This document shows positions 11,463-24,144 of a DNA stretch of 64,000 bases, one piece after another; positions within the stretch are counted from its first letter, which is position 1, and each line of letters opens with the position of its first letter. The stretch is from Phanerochaete sordida. Its lineage: Eukaryota; Basidiomycota; Agaricomycetes; Polyporales; Phanerochaetaceae. The stretch covers positions 930,001 through 994,000 of the forward strand of contig BPQB01000003.1 in the NCBI GenBank assembly GCA_019973155.2. Reading direction: 5' to 3'. A program made the translations under genes and the position numbers. The notes beneath the pieces were generated by a model. That model ran no database searches. It was not told the DNA's origin and worked only from the letters and a program-made list of their open reading frames with translations.

Positions 11463-11495
11463 CGCCCCGGCATCCGACCTTGGCGGGGAACCACC

Positions 11496-12360
11496 ATGTT
11501 GCGCTTGACCGCGACCGCGACTGCCAGGCTCCGCCTCGCCGCCCTACATAGCCCTGCACGCCTTCCTGGCCGACTCTCAAGACCGAATGCAGTCCGCCAT
11601 GCGCGGGTACCCGTTGCTGCGAGGTGCATGAACACCTCCGCGTCGTCCGCGCCGAGCCAGTGCCCGAAGTGCTCGGCTCCGCTGCCCACCACTCTGCCGG
11701 CATGCCCGAAGTGCTTCTTCATCTCGCGACCGTCCAAGTCGACGACGTACTTTGACATCATGGGCCTCTCGGACAGCCCGAACCGCTTCAACGTCGACCC
11801 CGTCGACCTGAAGCATCGCTTTCGGGAGCTGCAGCGCGTCATACATCCTGACAAGTGGTCAGGGAAGGGCAGTGTGCGTATGTCTGCATTATTCAAATAC
11901 TCTCAGAACTTACGGGCTCGACGCGTTTATAGGAGGTGCAGGATGTAGCGGTTCAGCTATCCAGTATCGTGAACAAAGCCTACACCACGCTGCTGAATCC
12001 GTATACGAGAGCGGAGTACATCATGCAGCTGGAGGATATTCACATCGGCGAGTCCGACAGCCTCGACGATCCCGAGCTGATCATGGAGATCATGGAGGCT
12101 CGAGAGGAGCTAGAAACCGCGGAGGACCGTGAGGACGTAGAGCGGATTCGCGAGGAGAACCAAGGTAAGAAGCTGCTCGCTCAGACTTACACTGCTAACG
12201 TCTCTGAGCAGAGAAAATTGACGAGATCATTCCCGAGCTATCGGCTGCTGTGGCTGCGAAGGACTGGGATGCCGCCAAGAACGCTACGGTCAAGCTAAAG
12301 TACCTGCAAGGCATCAACGCTGCAGCGGAAGCCTGGCCTAACACTGCGCATGACCATTAG
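11496..12360 (+). CDS. JAC1: Mitochondrial J-protein HSCB/Jac1
   Basis: Co-chaperone that delivers the Fe-S scaffold protein to mitochondrial Hsp70. Exons: 11496-11873, 11933-12164, 12212-12360; 252 aa. The start has a good context (CCACCATG) and opens a basic, Arg-rich presequence MLRLTATATARLRLAAL suited to mitochondrial import. CPKC...CPKC at residues about 50-66 forms a four-cysteine zinc site as in animal HSCB. The J-domain spans YFDIMGL to the HPDKW loop, and a C-terminal helical domain with repeated acidic helices (EIMEAREELE, AAVAAKDWDAAK) binds the scaffold. The gene is complete and shares a promoter with the dysferlin-domain gene. Confidence 0.92.
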
Positions 12361-12816
12361 CAATACCTTTGTGGAGAACAACCGTAGATTACTGTACAAA
12401 TGTAAATAACTCCCACCACTCATCTGCCCGTAGTGCGTAAAACAGAGGCTGCGCGGCGCGCGGAGGTGCCGTGTGCGCCTCCGGTCTTGGGCGCCTGCAT
12501 GATTGAAAGACAAGCGCTCGGACGTTGGCTTGAAACTTTGCGGGTCGCAATCCTTCAGTTTGCCTTCGAGCTTGCTCTGGTCAAGCATTTCAGTCCTACC
12601 CATACGCCCAATTCTGCTCCCTCACGTCTGTGCTGGAGCATCCCACATCGGCACAGAGTCAGACACGAAGTAGAAAGTCGTGAGGCTAGAAGTCTTGGTG
12701 CGGCGGATCATTTGTACAAGCAAAGGCGCAAAGCTTACTGTCTGGGCTCTGTAGGGTCCACAGGTACTCTACATATGCGCTTTGCATTTGTTCTCCGGCT
12801 CAGGCGAGGCCTCCTC
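12361..12816. other. Intergenic region HSCB to DEVH helicase
   Basis: No additional gene is seen. The frame of helicase exon 1 stays open upstream to an ATG at 12775, which would prepend MRFAFVLRLRRGLL; the downstream ATG at 12817 is preferred because it begins the polar Ser-rich leader. Confidence 0.6.
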
Positions 12817-15800
12817 ATGTCACAACACCCACTCCACAGCTCAGCGCAGGCGTCGTCCTCTGGCGGTTCCCTGAAGCGTCCGTACGCTCAGCCAGGCCAG
12901 AGCCGCCCCTCTTCCTCGTCCTCCACCACCCAGACCCCCGCCGGCGGCCTCGCCTCCACCCCGCTGGACCGCCCCGCCAAGGCACCAAAAGTTGACATCA
13001 TGCAGAAACAGCACTACTCGTCCGCCGCTCCCGCGTTGAAGGCCCGAGGAGGTGGCAGTAGCGGCTTTTCGTCGCGCCCGTCAGGACGAAACACAGGCAA
13101 GGGCAAGGGAAAGGGCAAGTCGACGCCGCAGAAGCAGCCTAGTATCCAGGGCCCGCTGTACGATGAGAAGTATATCACGGAGACATACAAGACAAGACCT
13201 GTCAAGAGCGAGTGGGAGGCGAACCCAAAATCGCCGGTGGCGAACTGGAGCTCGATGCATACAGGCTCCACGCCGAAATATGAAGCGGTGCGCGTACTAG
13301 GGCCGAACGGTATGGTCTGGAGGTACGTGTCAGCAGTGTCAGTCTCTCGAAACAACTCTGACAGTTTCGTGTCGCAGGAGCACCCTCACCGTGAAAGGCG
13401 AGACTGATGATGAGACCATATCCGCCATTGGAGACCACCCTGCCTCTCGAAAGGACGCTGAAAGGTTGGCTGCAATGTGTGCGATGTATCAAATGGATGC
13501 CAAGGGCTTTGTACGTCCGCCAGCACTGTCATGTCGTGTATATGCTGACGGGCATCCGCTGTTGTAGTTCGAGCGCAAGCCATCGGCGTCGGGAAGGGTT
13601 GAAGAATCTCCAGTTGAAGCCGTCTTGTCAGATGGCTCGACGGTTTCCTACGACAAAGCCCGTCAGTTCATGGACTACTACTGCCGGCGGTTCGGCTTTG
13701 GAAGGCCGGACGTCGAGTACGTCGAGCAGCGCGGCAAGGGCACCTCTGGCTGGGACGCCGTCATGACCGTCGGTGGGCGCAAGATTGGCATGGGTTCCGG
13801 CGGGAACAAGAAGCATGCGATGATGGCCTGTTACGTCGATGTCACGCGATACCTCGAAGAGTGCGACAAGGACCTCTGGAAGAAATTCGTCGACGATGCG
13901 CGCACAGGCAAGGACCTCGGTATGGCGGTGCCCGTCCGCTTCTCCGTCGACCAGCGCGTGGAGGACCAGATCGGGGACCTGTGCATGGAGATCAAGAGGA
14001 GCTCTCTGTACAAGAACAGGCCTAGGATCCGCTCGCTCATGACCGGCAGCGACGACCCTTCGTCCCTCGACGAGGCTCCGCAGCCGCAGAAATATGTAGC
14101 GCCGTACCGCCGACAGGCAGACGAAGAGGCACTCGCTGCGAAGTCGCAGTTGCTGCAAGAGAGGCGCAAAAAGTACCTCGAGGACCCTGAGATGGAAAAG
14201 ATGCGCACCACTCGCGCCCAACTCCCCGTATACACGAAGGCAGAAGACCTTCTTGCCCACATCGACGAGCACGATGTCACGATCTGTATGGCAGCCACCG
14301 GTTCCGGCAAGACGACTCAAATCCCTCAGCTCATCCTGGACCAGTGGATAGACAAGGGCGACGGTGCGAAGTGCAACATCGTTTGTACCCAGCCGCGCCG
14401 TATCGCTGCAATTTCCGTCGCACAGCGTGTCTCTGCGGAACGCGGAGAGGTCGTTGGTAGGGGCAGCATCGGTTACCAGGTCCGATTCGAGTCAAAAATT
14501 CCCGAGGACAATGGTAGCGTCACCTTCTGCACCACCGGTATCTTCCTGAAGCGGATGCAGTCGTCGCTCGAGTCAGGCTCGCGCGGCAGGAATCTCGACG
14601 ACGTTACGCATATAGTCGTCGACGAGGTCCACGAACGAGACGTCGACACCGACTTGCTGCTCGTCGTGCTGAAACGACTTCTTGCCGACCGGAAGGCCAA
14701 GGGCAAACCGATCAAGGTTGTGCTCATGTCCGCCACTATCGACCCCAAGCTCTTCTGCGAGTACTTCCCCGACAAGCAAGGCCAGCCTGCGAGCGTCATT
14801 GACATCCCGGGTCGGTCATTCCCTGTGCAGAAGCACTTCTTGGACGAGTATCTGCCGGAGGTTCTGCAATCCTCTGGCTCTGCGGCTCAGTGGGTTTGCC
14901 AGGAAGATAGTGTTCGCAAGTACATCTCTCAGGAACTTGGCGGCAACCTTCCCAACCTGCCGGTATTCAACTCGTTCCGCCAGCGCTATCCTCAACGAGC
15001 TACCTCCTCCGACGAGGATCTCGAGCTGCCGTACCCCTTCATTGCCCTTACCATCTCGCACGTGCTGCAGAAGACCGACGACGGTCACGTCCTCGTCTTC
15101 CTTCCTGGATGGGACGACATCGTCCGTGTTCAGCGTGCCCTCCAGACGCCAAGGGGCGGATCGTGGCCCATGGACTTCAACTCCTCGCAGTATGAGATTC
15201 ACTGTCTCCACTCTACCGTACCCCTCCAAGAGCAGCAGAAGATCTTCGATCCCGCAGCACCTGGCGTACGTCGCATCATCCTCGCCACCAACATCGCCGA
15301 AACATCCGTCACTATCCCGGATGTCGTATACGTCGTCGACTCTGCCAAGGTCAAGGAGCAGCGGTACGACCCAGAGAGGCACATCTCGTCGCTCGTCTCT
15401 GCGTGGGTCGGCTCGTCGAACCTGAACCAGCGTGCTGGTCGTGCCGGTCGTCACCGTGCCGGAGAATACTACGGTATTCTCGGCCGCCAGCGCGCAGACA
15501 ACCTGCACCCGCACCAGACCGTCGAGATGAAGCGCGTCGACCTCAGCAACGTCGTCATGCACGTCAAGGCGCTCAACTTCCCTGCGATGACCGTCGAGGA
15601 GGTGCTCGCGAACACGATCGAGCCGCCGCCCGTGGAGCGCGTTGAGGCGGCCATGAACACCCTGCAGATGGTTGGTGCGCTCGACGGCGGCAAGAACCTG
15701 ACGTCGCTCGGCCGCGTGCTGCTGCAGCTGCCGATCGACGCGCAGATGGGCCGGCTCGTGCTCTTCGGCAGCTTCTTCCGCTGCCTCGACCAGGCGCTGA

Positions 15801-17029
15801 CGCTCGCGGCGGTGCTGACGAACCGCGACCCGTTCGTGAGCCCGATGCACCTCAAGGACGAGGCGAACGCGCGCAAGAACTCGTTCTGCCCCGAGGACTT
15901 CCGCTCGGACGCGCTCGCGACGCTGAACGCGTACAACCAGTGGTGGGCGATGCAGAGCCGCGAAGAGTACGTCCGCGCGAACAAGTTCTGCATCGACAAC
16001 TTCCTGTCGAAGCCCACGCTGCTCATGATCCAGAAGATCAAGGCGCACATCCTGCAGAGCCTGTACGACATCGGAGTCATTGAGGTCTCTGCGGGCGGTG
16101 TCCTCGCCTCCAGGCCTCCCAGGACCCGAGGCGCGCAGCTCGCGGTGCCCCCTGAGCTTAACAAGAACGGCGGCTCCAACCCGCTGCTTGCGGCCCTCAT
16201 CGCGATCGCGGTGCAGCCCAAGTTCGCGGTGCGGTCTTCTGACAAGACGTACAGAACTGCTCAAGACAAGGTGCGTGCCTTCGACCAACGTCTTGCTACA
16301 TGACCTGCTCTCTGACCTCGCATATAGACTGTCTTCATCCACCCGTCAAGTGTCAATCACCGCAAGAGGCTCGATAGAGACGAAGGCAGTGTCTTGGAGG
16401 AGAAGCACATCATCGCCTACGCCGAGAAGCGTCAGAACTTGTCGTCAGCAGGTGCCTCCGCGAACGCTCAGAAGTTCCTCGTCAACACGACTCGTCTGGA
16501 CCCGCTCACGTACATGCTCTTCGGTGCCCACCGCGTCGAGGTGACTCGCCGCGGACTCGACTGCGACGAATGGCTGCCCGTCGTCGGCGACCTGAACGTG
16601 CTCGACGACGTAGAGCACCTCAAGATCATGCTGGAGTCATGCTTGCTCCGCGTCTTCGAGGGCATCACCAAGCTTCGCGCCAAGCGCGCGCCGCCGCTGT
16701 TGGAGGGTAAGGAGGACGAGTCGGGCGATGAAGATGACGACATAAGGGATTTGCCACTGTCGGTGACGGAGATCAAGGAGCTCGACTTCCTCGCATCCGA
16801 CGTCGTCGGCATCCTCAACAACTACGGCGCATACCGCGCGGCGAGCCAGTCGCGCCCGAACACGCGCCCGGCGACGCCGATGGACTCGCCGTTCTGGTCT
16901 GCGAGCATGCTCCCGCCGTCGGGCGCGAGCGGTGCGCGGTCTGGCTACTCGACGCCGCGGTACATGAGCACGAACGCGGTCAACTTTTCGTCGCGACCCG
17001 GCACGCCGAGCCGCCTCTCCCGGAGATGA
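12817..17029 (+). CDS. DEVH-box RNA helicase (DHX36/DHX57/RHA type)
   Basis: Predicted ATP-dependent RNA helicase. Exons: 12817-13322, 13378-13510, 13568-16270, 16328-17029; 1347 aa. The leader (about 1-110) is Ser/Gln-rich with a GKGKGKGK run. Two dsRNA-binding-like segments follow, the second ending in GGNKKHAMMACYVDV. The helicase core shows Walker A ATGSGKTT, Walker B VVDEVHERD, motif III VLMSATID, and motif VI NQRAGRAGR. HA2 and OB-fold regions precede a C-terminal Ser/Pro-rich tail. Together these place it with DHX36/DHX57/DHX29-type and RNA helicase A-type proteins; the precise orthologue is not fixed. An in-frame ATG at 12775 would add 14 residues. Confidence 0.87.
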
Positions 17030-17444
17030 TTTGTCCCTCGCCTGCAGTTTACCCCACGATGACCCCCACTTGCATGCCAATCCCCCACTTATACTATTGT
17101 AATATACTAGAGTAATGATAGCCAAAATGTCACAACTCGTGCAAAATGCTGTCTGTCTGCGTGCTGGGTGTGCGCCGGAGCGCGCAGTTCGGGTCGGGGG
17201 GCCGGCACGTGGCGTCGCGGGGGAATCCTTCGATCGCGTGGCTGAGCCGCCGGTCTCTGGCCGAGACCAGCCTGTCGCGCACAGAGCACCCTCCGACGCC
17301 CACAGCCCTCTCATTTCATGCCGACGGCCCTCCCCAGCCTCTAATCCCGCTCGCGACGCCGCCTCACCAGTAACCGCCATACTCTCTCTGCGACTGTAAC
17401 TCCCGAAAGCAGTCTGTCGCGAACCCGTCGATACATCCGCCAAG
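17030..17444. other. Intergenic region DEVH helicase to AP-2 alpha
   Basis: Holds the helicase 3' end and the AP-2 alpha promoter. AT-rich sequence around 17088-17120 is probably the helicase polyadenylation region; nothing else is recognised. Confidence 0.5.
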
Positions 17445-20400
17445 ATGGCTACGTCTATGAGGGGCTTGACCCAGGTGCGTCACAGGGCCCTGTCTGCCAA
17501 GCCGCAGACCGCTCACGAGAGCAGTTCATCGCGGACATTCGCGGCGCGCGAGTCCGTGAGCTGGAGGAGAAGAGGATAAACAAGGAGATGGCCAATATCC
17601 GGAAGCGATTCAAGGGTACGCGTCCCGAAGCGCACTCGTGACTGAAGGCTCTGACCTCTCGGCAGACGGAAACCTGGACGGGTACCAGAAGAAGAAGTGA
17701 GCGAAGACCGTGTGCTGTGCCGAGGGCTGTCGCTTACACGGCCCGCCGCAGATATGTCGCGAAAGTCATCTTCACGTACATCCTTGGCTACAAGGTCGAC
17801 GTCGGGCACATGGAGGCCGTCAACCTGATTTCGAGCCAGAAATACAGCGAGAAGCAGATAGTACGTGTATTCCCCCCGCGTGTGTAGGCCCACTGACGAA
17901 TGTCCGCAGGGCTACCTAGCCGTTACCCTGCTCATGCACGAGGACTCGGACTTCCTCCGGCTAGTGGTCAACTCAATACGAAAGGACCTGAACGAGAACA
18001 ACGAAATCTACAACTGCTTGGCCCTCCATGCTATCGCCAACGTCGGTAGCCAAGAAATGGCCGAGGCGCTCGCGGAGGACGTTCACCGTCTGCTCATTTC
18101 ACCGTAAGCAGGAGTCCAGATTGCTGCAAGGCGGCTAATACTCACCGTACGAGCTAGGACATCACAGAGTTTCGTGCGAAAGAAGGCAGCGCTCACCCTG
18201 CTTCGACTCTATCGGAAGCACCCCGAGGTCATACCCGCCGCGGAATGGGCCCTGCGTATCGTGTCCATCATGGACGACCTGGACCTCGTACGCTATCGTC
18301 CTTGTCTACATGTTACGAGACTCAACGAATGCGCAGGGTGTTGTAATATGTGTTACGAGTCTAGTAATGGCCCTCGCACAAGACCACTTGGATGCATACG
18401 CCGTGTGCTACACGAAAGCCGTTGACCGATTAAATAGAGTAGGTCCCATATCGTCTCTGAGAGTGTACGTCAATTGACAATTTCCAAAGCTAGTCGTAGA
18501 ACACGAATATTCCGCAACTTACGCTTACTACAAAGTGCCATCGCCATGGCTGCAGGTCAAGCTCCTGCGCCTACTACAGTACTATCCTGCTACTGGTATG
18601 ACACATTCTTGCAATGCTTGGAATAAAGCTAAAAATACTTTCGGATGCGCAGAGGATCCAACACTCAGAAATGTCCTTTACGAGGTGCTGAAGACGGTTA
18701 TGAATAACTGTGCTGAGCCCTCGCGGAACGTCCAGCACAACAACGCACAACATGCAGTACTATTCGAGGCCATTAATCTTGCAATCCACCTTGATACCAA
18801 CTCGCCACTAATTAGCACAGCGACCGTGCTTCTCGCTCGCTTCATCAGCTCCAAGGAGACCAACGTACGATACCTTGGTCTAGATACCATGGCGCATCTG
18901 GCTGCTCGTGCAGACCACCTCGACACCATCAAGCGGCATCAGGGGACCATCATCCTCTCATTACGAGACAAGGATATATCTGTCCGCCGGCGAGCGCTCG
19001 ACTTGCTCTACAGTATGTGCGACGTCGACAGCTCCGAGCTGATTGTCGGCGAGCTGCTGCGGTACCTCAAAGTCGCAGACTATGGGCTTCGGGAGGAGAT
19101 GGTCTTGAAAATCGCGATCCTCACGGAGAAGTACGCGGGCACGTACAAGTGGTACGTTGACACGATACTGGACCTCATCAGTGCCGCCGGTGACCACGTC
19201 GGTGATGAGGTCTGGTACCGTGTCGTGCAGATCGTAACCAACACCGAGGACCTCCAACCTTACGCGGCGAGAGTCATCTTCGAGTACTTGAAGTCACCAG
19301 CGTCACACGAGAGTTTGGTCAAGATCGGAGGTAAGTGAGGGTCTAGGCGGTGCGTCTGTCACTCCCGCTGACTGTGCTGCAGGTTACATCCTCGGCGAGT
19401 ATGGTCACCTCATTGCCAACGACCCTGGCTACAGCCCGATTGAGCAGTTCCAAGTTCTGCACTCGAAGTCGCAGTTTTGCATGGCGCCTACCAGGGCACT
19501 CCTCTTATCCACGTACATCAAATGGGTCAACGTCTTCCCAGAGATCAAGGAGCAGCTCATCAACGTGTTCGAGCGGTACCGTCACGTACTCGACGTTGAT
19601 CTGCAGCAGCGCGCCTGCGAGTTCTACGCGTTGGCCACGCGTTCAGACGATGATGAACTGCTGCAGAACGTATGCGAGGAGATCCCACCGTTCCCGCCGC
19701 GCGAAAGTACGCTCATCGGTCGTCTTAACCGGAAGAACACCGAGGCCGGCAAACCGGTCCTGGAGCGCTCGTCAACACTGAGACAACAGACCAGGAAACC
19801 TACCTTGGGAGACGTGAACGGGGCGAGCGCAGGGGCGGCCGACCGCGGCACCTCAGAAATCGCACAGTCTCTCATGGGCCTCGATCTCACATCTTCCCCT
19901 ACGGGAGTGAGCCCGTCAGGGACCATCCAGGACCTGATGTCGGCACCATCAGCCGTCCTAGCAGAAAAGGGCATCCCGCGGTTGACCACCAACGCCAACA
20001 TCGACCGGTGGTTCGACAAGCTCATCTACTCCGCCGAGGGGGTCCTGTACGAAGATGTCCAAATCCAAATCGGCATCAAGTCGCGGTACCAGGGGCACAT
20101 GGGCCAGGTCGCGGTGTACGTCGGCAACAAGATCTCGGCGCAGCTGACGTCCTTCACCGCGACGCTGCACGTCGAGGAGCCCGACGCGGTCTCGGTCTCC
20201 TTCGCGAAGATCGCGCCGAGCACCATCGCGCCACGCACGCAGACGCAGCAGCTCATCCACGTCGAGTGCAAGAAGGCGTTCGCGAAGCCGCCGATCCTCA
20301 GCGTGTCCTTCCTCGCGGGCGCGCACCAGACGATCGCGGTGCGGCTCCCGATCGTCGTCACCAAGTTCGTCGAGCACGTCAGGCTCGGGCAGGCCGAGTT

Positions 20401-20798
20401 CTTCGAGCGCTGGAAGCTCATCGGCGGCGCGCCGCGCGAGGCGCAGAGCATCTTCCCCATCAAGCTCACCGACACCGGCGCCGTCGACGTCGCGCGCCAG
20501 CGCCAGGTCGTCGCGGGCTCCTCGATGAATGTCCTCGACGGCATCGACCCGAACCCAAGCAACACCGTCGCCGCCGGCATCCTGCATATGTCCGTCGACG
20601 GCAAGGTTGGGTGTCTCATGCGTCTCGAGCCCAACCGAGAGGCCAAGGTAAGCCTTTGCAGAGACGTCCGCTGTGGACTTGAATCCTGACTATGTCTCTC
20701 AGCTCTGCCGGATCACCGTGCGGAGCACGTCTGAGGTCGTGGCTGCCGAGGTCAAAAACATTATACAGAAACCTTTAATGGCGGACTCAGCAGCTTAG
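17445..20798 (+). CDS. APL3: AP-2 complex subunit alpha
   Basis: Large subunit of the AP-2 adaptor that links clathrin, cargo and PtdIns(4,5)P2 at the plasma membrane during endocytosis. Exons: 17445-17474, 17525-17615, 17666-17696, 17752-17860, 17910-18103, 18158-18287, 18337-18438, 18490-18595, 18653-19330, 19383-20647, 20703-20798; 943 aa. The opening MRGLTQFIADIR and the basic helix EKRINKEMANIRKRFK are diagnostic of alpha adaptin. The HEAT-like trunk fills residues about 30-600, a Ser/Thr-rich hinge follows (about 640-720), and the C-terminus carries the beta-sandwich and platform appendage. Two of the first three exons are 30-31 nt long. Confidence 0.93.
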
Positions 20799-20914
20799 GC
20801 TTTGCGATGCGAGGAACGGATGTATACGATCTACTAAAGCACAGCACACCTAATATATACGGATACCCTTGTACAAGATGATTATAAACACTACGCCTAT
20901 CGAGTCCTAGGTTG

Positions 20915-23900
20915 TTACTTCCGGAGAATACCGCGCAATAGTCCTCTTTTCTTCCCGTTGACCGGGACTTCATCAGATGTATCCGCGGAGTGCGAGAGAA
21001 ACGCGAACGACGAAGGGGGCGAAGACGGGAGAGACCGGCCCCGTCGAGACAGGGCTGAGTCCGTGGACGCGGACCGTGCGTGGTTGATGAGGAGTGGGCG
21101 CGATGGACCCGGTATGGGAGGCTCCTCAGTCGTGGAGGAGTGGTCCCTGGAGGAAAGCGACGACTGCCGTGCGGTCGTCAGCGAGTCATGGGACATGACC
21201 CGCGGGATCGACACATGGCTGCCGGTCGGGGTGGACTGGTACGAGGACGAGGACGGCTGGGAGTCGAGGGGGCCCGGCAACGCTGCCGTCATGGGCCGCT
21301 TCCCCTTCCGCAGCCGCCGCCGCTCAGACGAGGGCGCGCGCGCGCTGTGCGTCGCGGATATGGTCGTCGTCGTCGGCGACACGGGGCTCGACACGGCCGA
21401 GATGTTGCGGGGCGACGCGCCGGGTCGGCCGCGACTCGCGAGCTTGCTGACGCGCGAGAGGGCTTGCTCTTCGACTTCCAGGCAGGCCTGGCAGAACGAA
21501 TCGAAGTCGCGTTCCGACGGCATGCCGGTCCTCGCGGGCAGGTGCCGACGTGTATTCCGTACGACTATTGAGGTGATGATGGCCAGGTGCTTGCCGACGT
21601 CGAGCATGTGCGGCAGATGTGGTATTGACTCACGGTGTAGCTGCGGAATGGTGCTGCTCTTCCGCCAAAGGGCACTGGTGATCCTCATCCTTTCCCTCTT
21701 ATTGAGCGCGATGGATGGCGATGGTGGCACGGTTTCGGATCCTGTCGACGAGATACAGAGGATGTACTCAATCATACGGCCCGTGGAGTTCGTGAGGAAC
21801 TCCTTCACACGAGCGGTGTCATCACGCTGTACATTCTTCATGAATAAGTGTTCATGAAAGAAAAGGAGCGCGCCGGCGCACCACTCACAGTATTCAGGTT
21901 GGCCAAACTTTGCAAGACTTTGGCAATCAACGTCTGGCTCCTTTGCACAGGTTCATCCGTCAAGCCTTGGCTCCGAGTCAGTAAGGGATTATATACATAG
22001 AAGGCCCCATGACACACCTGGCCAGAATCCATGATGATGAGGGTGCAAAATTGCGGGGACGAAAAACCGTAGGAACACGAATGCGGATACGCCTTGCCAC
22101 GGTAGATCGGAATACCGGTCCTCGCGAACCTGATATCGTGTTTCTATGAGTGTTCTTATGCGAGAAAACAGTCTCCGCAATTCGCTAAATGCATGTTAGT
22201 GCTTCATGAAACGTGTGAACAGGGGAAAAGGTACGAACTCCGGACACTTCTCCCGAGCGTCGTAAATCGACTGCCAGAACTCATTGCACCAGTGCACTAG
22301 CAGCTCGACGTTCTTCTCAATCTGCTTGGGGTTCTTACCGCTGCGGGAGGCATCCGTCTCAATCGCCACATGCTGTTCGCAAAGTTTGCGGATGGGGGAC
22401 CCAAGACTGGCTTCAAGAAACGCAGCTCCCTTCGTCATCATGAATATCTCCATGGTCTTCGTGAAGACTGTATTGCCTCGGCTGATCATGTGAGCACGCG
22501 CTGAAGAGGAAAGATTAGAATCAGACTTACAATAAGGTGCTATGTGCTATGGCAAGACGTCAGTATGCAGATCTCCGAAACTGAAGAGAAGACGTTACAT
22601 CTTTCGGTGCCGTCAACTTCGCGATCTGCAAGCTCCATGATATTGTCGAGGAGGCTATCTTCAGCTAACGCGACGGCCACGATGTCGTTTGAGAGGTTCC
22701 GGATGTTCAGCTTGCTTTCCAGTTCGCTGATCCAGTCCAAGTAGTTCTTCGCCTGCAAGGTCTTTAAGAAGGGGTAAGTATGCTTGTGGAATGCGGCATA
22801 GAATTGTACAGACCTTGACCACCTCCTCATACGCGCTATGGGGTAGGATAATCTCCCTACGTTGGGATTAGATGGGAGCAGTGGCGGCTGAAAGCGAACG
22901 GACCTACTCATCCACGCGGATCTTGAGCCTGATTTCACCAGCGATGACACCAGTCCCGTTGTGTGTACTCAGGACTGGAAACCACCCTTCCACGGCTTCC
23001 CCGCGACGAAAATTCATGAGAGGTATGGACACCGTTCCGATGAGGACCTGTTTCGGCAACTTCTTCTCCCGCCATACCATGACATCCAGTGTTTCGAACG
23101 GCGGCAGGTCGCTGAAGCAGAAGCTTTCATGCCAGTCCGGAGCTCCGAGGCCCTTCCGGACTGCCGTCTTGCCCGAGAGATAGCCGTTGACCATCAGGGA
23201 GCAGTAGACGTTCATGTCTGAGGTCTCCTCGGGGTCGGGCTGGGATGTGTCGTCCACGGAGCGAACGACGCCAAGGTTACGTGCTTGTATGCAGGTGAGG
23301 TCGACCTGTCTCCACATGCGGTACAGACCACCTTCCTGCTGGCTATCCCATCGTCCGTAGACTTCTGGGATCGCGTAGGTCCGCAGCAACACGACCCACA
23401 AGTTGAGCGTTTCCGTGTCTGGAAAATGTAGGTAGAGAGGTTCTGGATCATGGGTCGGACTGAAGCCCCTCTGTTTGCTGCTTGGTGTCAGTATGCGGTC
23501 TATCTACAGCAGAGGGACCGCGCACGCACACGTTCGCAAACAGCCCGAGACAGTCTCTTCGGCGAAACAGGGAGTGGTGGACGTTACGAATGTCCGTTTG
23601 GTACAAAGTGTGGACATAGATCTGGCGGTATAACACCGTATTCTGTGGTAGAGGTAATGTTCAAGCCCCATTGTTCAGGAGGACACGCTACGTACCTCAA
23701 TGTATACGCACAGGAAGGTACCTGCGTTTTGCTCTTCCAATGTACACTTCGCAGAACGCCAGTGTTCAGCAACATTTGTTCCACGCGGGAAACTGAGCCA
23801 GCTGGACTTCTCTACGGATGCAGGTCAATATATGCGCGGGACAGCAATGTCTCGTGGCGCACCCTTGACCTTCTTCTGCCCCAGGTCGCTTGAGCTCGGC

Positions 23901-24144
23901 ATATTCCTCAATGAATCGCGCTTCTCAGACTTCTTCCGCGGCACGGGAGGGTTGAGCTAGAGACTATGGGTTTTCTATGCAACTCTAAGCCCTTTGCGGC
24001 ACGCACCTTGTGGTGATTAGTGGCAGCCCGGGAGATGTAGACCTCGAGGTTCACGTCGAACTCCTTCGGCGTGCCGCTCATGGACGTCGATGCGCCATGA
24101 TGGCTCGAGGAGCTTGCGAACGAGGGGTCCGGCATAGAGTACAT
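20915..24144 (-). CDS. PH-C2-RasGAP protein
   Basis: Predicted GTPase-activating protein for Ras-type GTPases. Exons: 24144-24007, 23956-23863, 23811-23696, 23642-23532, 23470-22908, 22856-22814, 22761-22599, 22546-22531, 22481-22248 (or to 22221), 22184-22018, 21965-21889, 21835-20915; 880 aa with the first choice. A PH-like segment (HWRSAKCTLEE ... ETLNLWVVLLR) is followed by a C2 domain (VDLTCIQARNLG ... GTVSIPLMNF) and the RasGAP domain. The arginine-finger motif LFRGNT and the FLRFFVPAI signature are intact. The C-terminal 250 residues are Ser-rich. The start is the first in-frame ATG; open frame continues upstream, so an extra 5' exon is possible. Domain order resembles SynGAP/RASAL-type proteins. 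Confidence 0.8.
22531..22546 (-). other. 16-nt microexon of the RasGAP gene
   Basis: Between a CCATAG acceptor and a GTAAGT donor, with introns of 52 and 49 nt. With its neighbours it encodes S-H-S-T-L-F and hands over to R-G-N-T, completing the RasGAP finger-loop motif LFRGN. Skipping it changes the frame. Confidence 0.7.
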
